This document shows positions 58,307-64,000 of a stretch of 64,000 nt of DNA, one piece after another. The stretch is from the NCBI RefSeq assembly GCF_004341245.1, contig NZ_SLWY01000006.1, positions 177,479 to 241,478 on the forward strand, in the 5' to 3' direction. The notes under the pieces are model-generated. The model worked only from the letters and a program-made list of their open reading frames with translations. It did not search any database and was not told the origin of the DNA. How positions within the stretch are numbered: position 1 is the first letter of the stretch; every line of letters starts with the position of its first letter. A program made the position numbers and the translations under genes. This DNA comes from Plasticicumulans lactativorans. GTDB taxonomy: Bacteria; Pseudomonadota; Gammaproteobacteria; Competibacterales; Competibacteraceae.

Positions 58307-59964
58307 GCTTCCTCGCGCAGCGCGCGGCGCAGGATCTTGCCGACGTTGGTCTTCGGCAACTCGGTGCGGAATTCGATGATCCGCGGCACCTTGTAGCGCG
58401 TGAGGTTGGCGCGGCAGTGCTCGCGCAGGGTCTCGGCGTCGAGCGCCGGATCCTTGCGCACCACGACGAGCTTCACCACCTCGCCCGATTCGGCGTCGGG
58501 CACGCCGACCGCGGCGGCTTCGAGGACGCCCGGGTGCAGCATGGCGACGTCCTCGATCTCGTTCGGGTACACGTTGAAGCCCGACACCAGGATCATGTCC
58601 TTCTTGCGATCCACCAGGTGGACGTAGCCGCGCGCGTCGACCGAAACCATGTCGCCGGTGTGCAGGAAGCCGTCCTCGGTGAACACCGTGGCGGTCTCGT
58701 CCGGGCGCTGCCAGTAGCCCAGCATCACCTGCGGTCCGCGCACGCAGAGCTCGCCCACCTCGCCGACGGCCACCTCGACGCCGTTCTCGTCGCGCACGCT
58801 GATCTCGGTGGACGGGATCGGCAGGCCGATGCTGCCGTTGAAGTGGTCGAGGGTCAGCGGGTTGATGCACACCGCCGGGGCGGTCTCGGTGAGGCCGTAG
58901 GCCTCGATCAGGTTGCAGCCGGTCGCCGCGTGCCAGCGCTCGGCCACCGCCCGCTGCAGCGCCATGCCACCGGCGAGGCTGACGCGCAGCTCGCTGAAAT
59001 CGAGCCCGGCGAAGCCGGGGGCGTTGAGCAGGGCGTTGAACAGCGTGTTGACGCCGGTGATCGCGGCGAAGCGCAGCCTGCCCAGCTCCTTGATGAAGTT
59101 GGGGATGTCGCGCGGGTTGGTGATCAGCGCGTTGCACCAGCCGAGGCGCATGAAGATCAGGCAGTTCGCCGTCAGCGAGAAGATGTGGTAGAGCGGCAGC
59201 GCCGTGATGATGGTCGCGCCGCCGCGGACGTCGCCCAGCGCCGGCTGGATCCAGGCCCCCGCCTGCTGCAGGTTGGCGATCATGTTGCGGTGCGTCAGCA
59301 CCGCGCCCTTGGCGATGCCGGTGGTGCCGCCGGTGTACTGCAGGAAGGCGATGTCCTCGGGCCGCACCTCCTCGGCCGGCATCGGCGAGCTGGCGAGCGC
59401 CTGGCGCATGCGCCAGGCGCCGGGGATGTTCCAGGGCGGGATCAGCTTGCGCACGTGACGGACCACCGCGTTGACGATCCAGCGCTTCGGCAGCGGCAGC
59501 AGGTCGCCGAGCGCCGTCACCACCACGTGCCTGATCGGCGCGTGCCGGCGCGCCACTTCCAGCGTGTGCGCGAAATTCTCCAGCACCACGATCGCCTCGG
59601 CGCCCGAGTCGGCGAGCTGGTGTTCGAGTTCGCGCGCCGTGTACAGCGGATTGACGTTGACCACCACCAGGCCGGCGCGCAGCACGCCGAACAGCGCCAC
59701 CGGGTACTGCAGGACGTTCGGCATCATCAGGGCCACCCGCGCGCCGCGGGCGAGGCCGAGGTTCCTGCGCAGGAAGCCGGCGAAGCGGGCGCTCAGCGCG
59801 TCGAGCTCGCCGTAGCTCAGCGCCGACCCCATGTTGCTGAAGGCGGGACGGTCGCGGTAACGCTCGCAGCTGCGGGCGAAGATCTCGTTGATCGAGCGGT
59901 AAGCCGTCACGTCGATGTCCGCCGGCACGCCGTCGGGGTACTCGTTCAGCCAGATCCTCTCCAC
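58297..59964 (-). CDS. fadD: Long-chain fatty-acid-CoA ligase
   Basis: 555-residue AMP-forming acyl-CoA synthetase. The ATP motif LQYTGGTTGIAKGAVLTHRN, LPLYHIFSLTANCL, EAYGLTETAPAVCINPL and the hinge and lysine regions (FLHTGDMVSVDARGYVHLVD, LPKTNVGKILRRALR) match FadD. The start is a GTG at 59964 (VERIWLNEYPDGVPADIDV), the same opening as E. coli FadD, with a strong AGGGGAGG ribosome site 7 bases upstream. Divergent from arsR across a 131-bp region and overlapping the thioesterase tail by 10 bp. Confidence 0.93.
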   Translation of the reverse strand: MERIWLNEYPDGVPADIDVTAYRSINEIFARSCERYRDRPAFSNMGSALSYGELDALSARFAGFLRRNLGLARGARVALMMPNVLQYPVALFGVLRAGLVVVNVNPLYTARELEHQLADSGAEAIVVLENFAHTLEVARRHAPIRHVVVTALGDLLPLPKRWIVNAVVRHVRKLIPPWNIPGAWRMRQALASSPMPAEEVRPEDIAFLQYTGGTTGIAKGAVLTHRNMIANLQQAGAWIQPALGDVRGGATIITALPLYHIFSLTANCLIFMRLGWCNALITNPRDIPNFIKELGRLRFAAITGVNTLFNALLNAPGFAGLDFSELRVSLAGGMALQRAVAERWHAATGCNLIEAYGLTETAPAVCINPLTLDHFNGSIGLPIPSTEISVRDENGVEVAVGEVGELCVRGPQVMLGYWQRPDETATVFTEDGFLHTGDMVSVDARGYVHLVDRKKDMILVSGFNVYPNEIEDVAMLHPGVLEAAAVGVPDAESGEVVKLVVVRKDPALDAETLREHCRANLTRYKVPRIIEFRTELPKTNVGKILRRALREEAQS

Positions 59965-60059
59965 TCGTCGTTCCTCCCCTGATCGTGTGGCTGCCGGGCG
60001 CCGGCTGCGCGCGGCTGGGCAGCGGCTGCGATGCCATCCGAAAGACTCTAGCCGGCGGC

Positions 60060-60088
60060 TTGACACACCACAACCATATAACTAATCT
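60060..60088 (+). promoter_or_regulatory. arsR promoter with candidate ArsR operator
   Basis: TTGACA (60060-60065), 17-base spacer and TAATCT (60083-60088) end only 7 bases before the arsR ATG, so the transcript is near leaderless. CACAACCATATAACTA (60069-60084) inside it matches CATAACCATGTAACCA at 60429-60444 at 13 of 16 positions, marking a probable shared operator. Confidence 0.6.
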
Positions 60089-60095
60089 CATCGAC

Positions 60096-60407
60096 ATGTT
60101 CACCGACTACATGCGCACCATCCCGCCGGAGTGGCGGGAGCTGTCGAAGGTCTTCACCGCGCTCGGTGACGAGCACCGGCAGCGCATCCTGCTGACCTTC
60201 GAGCCCGGCGAGCGGTTGAACGTCGGGCAGATCGTCGCCGTGTCGACGCTCAGCCGCTCGGCGGTGTCGCACCACCTGCGCGTGCTGCGCGAGGCCGGTG
60301 TGCTGAACAGCTTGAAGGAAGGCAAGGAGGTCTACTTCTGGCTGAACCGCGGGACCCTGATCGACGCCTTCGAGAAGGTGCTCGCCTACATCCGCGAACA
60401 GGGCTGA
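60096..60407 (+). CDS. ArsR-family transcriptional repressor
   Basis: 103-residue winged-helix regulator. KVFTALGDEHRQRILLTF is the ArsR start pattern and the recognition helix is STLSRSAVSHHLRVLREAGV. It has no cysteine, so the classical Cys metal-sensing sites of ArsR/SmtB proteins are absent; it may sense redox, a ligand or a His/Asp metal site. It lies between divergent fadD and two exported-protein genes, with matching operator-like repeats on both sides, so autoregulation is likely. Translation begins almost at the transcript start, without a ribosome site; an ATG at 60111 is an alternative. Confidence 0.9.
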   Translation: MFTDYMRTIPPEWRELSKVFTALGDEHRQRILLTFEPGERLNVGQIVAVSTLSRSAVSHHLRVLREAGVLNSLKEGKEVYFWLNRGTLIDAFEKVLAYIREQG

Positions 60408-60424
60408 GAGGCTTTTCGTTCGCC

Positions 60425-60460
60425 GTTACATAACCATGTAACCAGTCATGTAAACATGAC
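60425..60460. promoter_or_regulatory. Tandem palindromes, probable ArsR operators
   Basis: Two perfect dyads: GTTACAT-4-ATGTAAC (60425-60442) and GTCATGT-2-ACATGAC (60445-60460). They lie between arsR and the exported-protein gene, immediately upstream of the latter. ArsR repressors typically bind such short dyads. Confidence 0.65.
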
Positions 60461-60475
60461 TCCGGAGCCGATGCC

Positions 60476-60892
60476 ATGCTGCGACCTGCCACCCTCACCC
60501 TGCTTGTCACCCTGCTCGGTACCGCCCCGGTGCTGGCCGAATCCGTCACCCCGAGCAACGGCTCCAACGCGATCTCGCAAGGCTCGGCGATGATCGTCGG
60601 CGGCAGCGCCACGCTGCTGGTCGACGGCGCCGACCTGGTCGTGACCGCGGCGAGCGCGATCGGCGAGCGCATCGATCTGGTCCTGCGCGGCTCGGTGCAC
60701 GGCGTCGAAACCACGCTGCGCCTGTCGACGGCCGCCGCCGGTGCGGCCTCGATCGGGGTGGGCGCCGTGCTGACGGTGTCGACTGACGTCACCGGCGCCG
60801 CCCTGCTCGCCGGCGGCCGGATGGTGGCCTACGTGCCGAACGCCGTCGGCCGTTCGCTGATCTACCACGCACGGCTCGACACGGTGCGCTGA
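60476..60892 (+). CDS. Exported protein of unknown function in the ArsR locus
   Basis: 138-residue protein with a signal peptide (LTLLVTLLGTAPVLA, cleavage likely after Ala21) and a small, Gly/Ala/Ser/Val-rich beta-like mature part with repeated SAMIVGGSATLLVDGADLVV patterns. I do not recognise a family. It is probably periplasmic or outer-membrane associated. It starts just after tandem operator-like palindromes and ends one base before the DUF2145 gene, so the two form an operon likely controlled by ArsR. Confidence 0.8.
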   Translation: MLRPATLTLLVTLLGTAPVLAESVTPSNGSNAISQGSAMIVGGSATLLVDGADLVVTAASAIGERIDLVLRGSVHGVETTLRLSTAAAGAASIGVGAVLTVSTDVTGAALLAGGRMVAYVPNAVGRSLIYHARLDTVR

Positions 60893-60893
60893 C

Positions 60894-61700
60894 ATGCGCG
60901 CGGCCCGCCTGCTCTTCATCCTGACCCTGCTCGCCGCGCCGGCCGCCCACGCCGGGCGCGGCTGCACGGAAGTCGCACCGTCGCCGGAGGCCGCCCGCAA
61001 AGCCCTGACGCTCGGCCTGCGCGTGCAGGAGTGGCTCGACGCGAGCGGCGCGCGACTCGCGCTGATCGCGCGGGTCGGCTCCGACCTGTCGGCGCATGGC
61101 CTGCGCTACAGCCACACCGGCTACGTCTGGCGCACGGCGCCGGGCGGGCCGTGGCGGGTGCGCCACCTGCTCAACCACTGCGGCACCGCGACCGCCGGCC
61201 TGTACGAGGAAGGGCTCGGCAACTTCTTTTCCGACACCCCCTTCCGCTACGAGGCCCTGCTGGCCGTCCCCGCGCCAGCGCTGCAGCAGCAGCTCGCGCG
61301 CGAACTCGGCGGGCCCCACGTCCTCGACGTGTTCGAGCCGACCTACAACATGCTGGCGAACCCCTGGGGCACGCACATGCAGAACTCCAACCAGTGGCTG
61401 CTGGAGTTCACCGCCCTTGCGCTCGCCGAGCCCGGCGTGAGCGACCGCCGCAGCGCACAGGCCTGGCTCGCGGCGCAGGGCTACGTGCCGGGCGACATCC
61501 GCGTGTCGGCGGCGGAACGGCTCGGGGCGACGCTGATGGCGGCGAACATCAGCTTCACCGACCATCCGCTCGCCACCCGGCTCGGCGGACACTACCCCGC
61601 CGTGACCGCCGAGTCGGTCGTCGACTTCCTCGCCCACCTCGACCCGAGCCTGCGCCGCGGCGTCGTCGCCCTGCCGGACCCGCTGCCCGTGAAAAACTGA
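60894..61700 (+). CDS. DUF2145 exported protein
   Basis: 268-residue protein with a signal peptide (LLFILTLLAAPAAHA) and a DUF2145 domain: GLRYSHTGYVWRTAPGGPWR, HLLNHCGTATAGLYEEGLGN and FEPTYNMLANPWGTHMQNSN. The conserved His, Cys and Asn residues suggest a hydrolase or peptidase-like fold (the H-x-G and N-C layout recalls NlpC/P60-type), but no activity is known. Co-transcribed with the preceding exported protein. Confidence 0.85.
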   Translation: MRAARLLFILTLLAAPAAHAGRGCTEVAPSPEAARKALTLGLRVQEWLDASGARLALIARVGSDLSAHGLRYSHTGYVWRTAPGGPWRVRHLLNHCGTATAGLYEEGLGNFFSDTPFRYEALLAVPAPALQQQLARELGGPHVLDVFEPTYNMLANPWGTHMQNSNQWLLEFTALALAEPGVSDRRSAQAWLAAQGYVPGDIRVSAAERLGATLMAANISFTDHPLATRLGGHYPAVTAESVVDFLAHLDPSLRRGVVALPDPLPVKN

Positions 61701-61733
61701 CGCGTTCCCACAGCGAGCGGGTTTACCGGCGAA

Positions 61734-61764
61734 CCGCGCGGGGCCGTCGGCCTCCCCCGCGCGG
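61734..61764 (+). terminator. Stem-loop after the DUF2145 gene
   Basis: CCGCGCGGGG and CCCCGCGCGG pair perfectly (10 bp, 11-base loop), starting 33 bases after the stop. No T-run follows, so the terminator call is tentative. Confidence 0.4.
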
Positions 61765-62434
61765 AAGGCGCCGGGCCCGGCGGGGACCTGCCGGAACTGC
61801 CGAAGGTCATGGGCTGGGTGTATCGTTCGCCGCCACGCCGCGAGCACCACGGGCCCGCAGCCATGCAGCCCGCTGCCGGCTGGCGACGAGGGGCGAGCGG
61901 GTCGTGACGGCGTGGCAGGTCCCGGCGCAACCCGCCCTGCCGGCGGCATCACGATCAACGGCACAAGCATCTGATGCTCAAGACGAAGCGTCAGTCTCGA
62001 AGACCCTGCGAACACTCAGAGAAGGTTGCTCCAGCGCATGGCCCAGTACATCCGGTAACAGAATTTATTCTTTATTATCAAATTTTTGTATTAAACCAAG
62101 TTCCTGCTTAAGCAAATTTGTAGCGTTAAAACCGCCACCCTCACCCCACAGCCTCACCCTAGTTGACCCCCGGCCATGGCACACCCGGAAATCCCCGCAG
62201 CGCCTGGCGGTCGCCTTGTTACACGACGCGCTGGTCTGATCTGATGACGGTTCGCTGCACCTCGGGCCTGCTGCGTCCGTCGAGACGCGCTGCGCAGACT
62301 CGACGGACGCAGCAGGCCCGAGGTGCAGGGCGAACCGGGGCCCTTGAACACGCCGTAGAGGCACGGGATGGGCGCCCGCGAAGCCGGGACACTCGACAGG
62401 GAGGGCGAGCGGGCGACCAACGGCCTCTGCTCAA
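61765..62434. other. Non-coding junction with GC drop
   Basis: 670 bp with no credible gene. The left part is host-like and GC-rich; from about 62055 to 62130 it turns AT-rich (TTTATTCTTTATTATC type), then holds the 88-bp inverted repeat at 62249-62336. Short open frames here derive from the palindrome. It looks like the boundary of the lower-GC segment that follows. Confidence 0.5.
62249..62336. repeat. 88-bp inverted repeat beside the low-GC segment
   Basis: 29-base arms (62256-62284 and 62299-62327) are perfectly complementary around a 14-base loop, and the pairing continues outward as GGTTCGC / GCGAACC (62249-62255 and 62330-62336) after a 2-base bulge. The loop is GC-rich. It could be a strong hairpin terminator for the minus-strand gene, ending about 100 bases upstream, or the relic of a mobile element. 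Confidence 0.6.
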
Positions 62435-64000
62435 CTATTTGTACCGTACTTCGGCATGAGCGCCTGTAGGGCCTGATGCGCCGTGTGCGCCACTTTCACC
62501 AACGGCCCCAGGCACGCCATCGATGGTGCTCGGGCACAAAGCGGTCGCATTCGCGCCTTTTCCTGCTCGGCCGCCAGCGCCTCCAAGTCCACCTTGACCA
62601 CCATCGCCACCTTTTCCACCGCAAATTTCTCTTGCGCAATCGAGGCGCGCCTGGTTGTTAAGGTCAACCCCTGTTAACACAGAAATATATTCTCCTGGAG
62701 TAACGTCGAGCGGTAACATTAATGTTACTTCACCAGCAGACCCACCGGGCGCGCCCCTGGTGCCATCTTGGCCCCTATGTCCCCGCTCGCCATTCCCGCC
62801 AGGTCTTCCGCCTGTGCATCCTTTGGGAATTATCTCAATCAGGTATCCAAATAAATTATGACTAGAACCGGTTATTGGATCGCGACCACGCCCCGGTCCT
62901 CCATCAGTGCCTGGAGGTCCAGCTTCTCCGTCGATGCCACGCCCTCCGTCTTGACCAGCATTATTAATCGTTAAATTGCCTCCATTGATCTTTTTCGCTT
63001 TTATAATGATGATGCCAGATGCTCCGCCGGGTTTTGATTGCTGCTCTATTTTCGAGCTTCTATAGGAAACAATAGTAGGCGCGCCTTGGATGTCTAGTCG
63101 GTCATTAGCATAAATCTGAACATTATTCCCGTTTGTTATCATTTTTAGATCGCTTTTGATTTGAACTCTGGCCGCTCTGACGAACAGTGGACTCGAAAGC
63201 TCCATGATGCCTGATAGTGTATAGACGTCCGAGTGGTCCATGCCGAATTCAATGCATGCCCCACGATCTGTTGATAGCACGAATACAGGTTGTTTATCTC
63301 CACGCTCACACAGAAGCGCTATTCCCCCATCGAGAACACTTGTTCCCCTCGAAAATACATTATTGTTATAGCAGTTGGCGTTTCTATAGCTCATGTCGGT
63401 GATTTTGGGGGCGGCCTCTGGAGGTTCTCCATATGTTCTCCTCCACTCCGCGTTAAAAGCAATGGCGTTTTCACCATCATCTACGCTGCAACGAACGGCT
63501 TTTTTGTCGTCGCGTCTTATAATGCACTCGAGCGCCACTCTAGCTGAGATAGGATTTTCTTCATAGAATGAATTTAATAATGATCCGGTGTAAGAGCTAC
63601 TGCGTTCTTCTTTGGAACAATTGTTGCTTTTCCATTGCTCGACCTTTGAGTTATCCCAACTGACAGTAATTGGTGTTGGTAGGCTGTAAATCGGGACCGT
63701 CGCTTCTATGCCTGCATTCAGTGCATCTGACGCGGACATCCAATTTGCAGAACATTGCATTTGTTTGAAGGCGTCAGCAGTTTTTAGGTGCTGCTCATAA
63801 CCTATTTTGGTTACGATTGGGTTTTTCACAAATTCCATGCAGGGATCAGTTTCAGCGTTTATCTGGATTGGCAGCAAACCTGCTGAAGCTATCAGCAAAT
63901 ACCTATTACTGAGCTCTGCATGGTTAGCTAATACAAGCCAGTCTCTTTGAAGCAACCCAGAATAATCCGCTTCTTGCACCGCAGCCGTGCTACCGCCCGC
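62435..64000 (-). CDS. Collagen-like secreted protein, partial at the window edge
   Basis: Reading frame of at least 521 residues, open to the window end. The GTG at 63979 is not necessarily the start, because the frame continues upstream as AGGSTAA; a signal peptide probably lies beyond the edge. The first about 320 residues have no recognised domain but contain many Cys. The last 180 carry four Gly-rich collagen-like stretches, for example GIDGEAGPPGTDGGPG, GGNGERGHRGQDGTRGAPGG and GGKGGDGGQGGLGGAGGRAG, separated by beta-like spacers. GC and codon use differ sharply from the rest of the window, indicating transfer. Likely extracellular; role unknown. Confidence 0.75.
   Translation of the reverse strand, partial: AGGSTAAVQEADYSGLLQRDWLVLANHAELSNRYLLIASAGLLPIQINAETDPCMEFVKNPIVTKIGYEQHLKTADAFKQMQCSANWMSASDALNAGIEATVPIYSLPTPITVSWDNSKVEQWKSNNCSKEERSSSYTGSLLNSFYEENPISARVALECIIRRDDKKAVRCSVDDGENAIAFNAEWRRTYGEPPEAAPKITDMSYRNANCYNNNVFSRGTSVLDGGIALLCERGDKQPVFVLSTDRGACIEFGMDHSDVYTLSGIMELSSPLFVRAARVQIKSDLKMITNGNNVQIYANDRLDIQGAPTIVSYRSSKIEQQSKPGGASGIIIIKAKKINGGNLTINNAGQDGGRGIDGEAGPPGTDGGPGRGRDPITGSSHNLFGYLIEIIPKGCTGGRPGGNGERGHRGQDGTRGAPGGSAGEVTLMLPLDVTPGEYISVLTGVDLNNQARLDCAREICGGKGGDGGQGGLGGAGGRAGKGANATALCPSTIDGVPGAVGESGAHGASGPTGAHAEVRYK

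Noticed and set aside
62249..62336. Integron attC site
   Set aside because: The outer ends lack the GTTRRRY and RYYYAAC core sites, the long arms are perfect rather than imperfect, and no integrase or cassette array is present.
62163..62459. 98-residue plus-strand frame through the inverted repeat
   Set aside because: It is made mostly from the palindrome itself, with no ribosome site or family resemblance.

Overview
The window is a 64 kb stretch of very GC-rich chromosome (roughly 70 percent by eye). It looks like a betaproteobacterium, most likely near the Rhodocyclales (Azoarcus/Thauera group). That placement is inferred from gene content and order: surE-pcm-nlpD-rpoS, glyA-nrdR-ribD-ribBA-ribH-nusB, xseB-ispA-dxs-folE2, pcnB-folK-panB-panC, alaC-hom and a class I PHA synthase with a phasin. 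No ribosomal RNA is present to confirm it. Most of the window is ordinary, densely packed housekeeping sequence.

Layout. 0-3 kb: an AraC regulator, then a small plus-strand run (hotdog thioesterase, YgjP metallopeptidase, YqaA membrane protein) ending in a decayed flavin-reductase fragment. 3-14 kb: an HDOD protein and an uncommon cluster made of two transglutaminase-fold proteins, a fused ATP-grasp/alpha-E protein and a divergent split ATP-grasp plus alpha-E pair; such sets are thought to make and process a peptide-like product, but the product is unknown. 14-16 kb: mobA followed by a scarred junction with a 101-bp nested-palindrome element, a frameshifted IS5-type transposase remnant, an orphan DUF3427 gene and tRNA-Ser(UGA). 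16-22 kb: dcd, an ApbC/Mrp scaffold, panC, panB, folK, pcnB and tRNA-Glu(CUC). 22-32 kb: parC and parE on the minus strand, then a phospholipase-D synthase, xseB, ispA, dxs and folE2 on the plus strand.

32-46 kb, all minus: a DUF6635 protein, a GT2 glycosyltransferase, a ChbG/HpnK-type deacetylase, moeB, phaC, a phasin, pepN, recJ, an RpfE-like protein, hom and alaC. 46-57 kb: a Mth938-type protein, the rpoS operon, an Smr protein, a universal stress protein, and the riboflavin/NusB/NrdR/GlyA operon. 57-62 kb: an HDAC-family deacetylase, an acyl-CoA thioesterase, a long-chain acyl-CoA ligase, and an ArsR repressor beside two exported proteins. 62-64 kb: a clearly lower-GC segment carrying a collagen-like, Cys-containing, probably secreted protein that runs off the window end, next to an 88-bp inverted repeat.

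The points most worth following are the double ATP-grasp/transglutaminase cluster, in which one ATP-grasp copy is divergent at its nucleotide-binding positions; the ArsR circuit, with matching operator-like sites in front of a near-leaderless arsR and of the exported pair; and the foreign collagen-like locus at the right edge. All protein identities come from reading translated sequence and recognising motifs; no database search was run.
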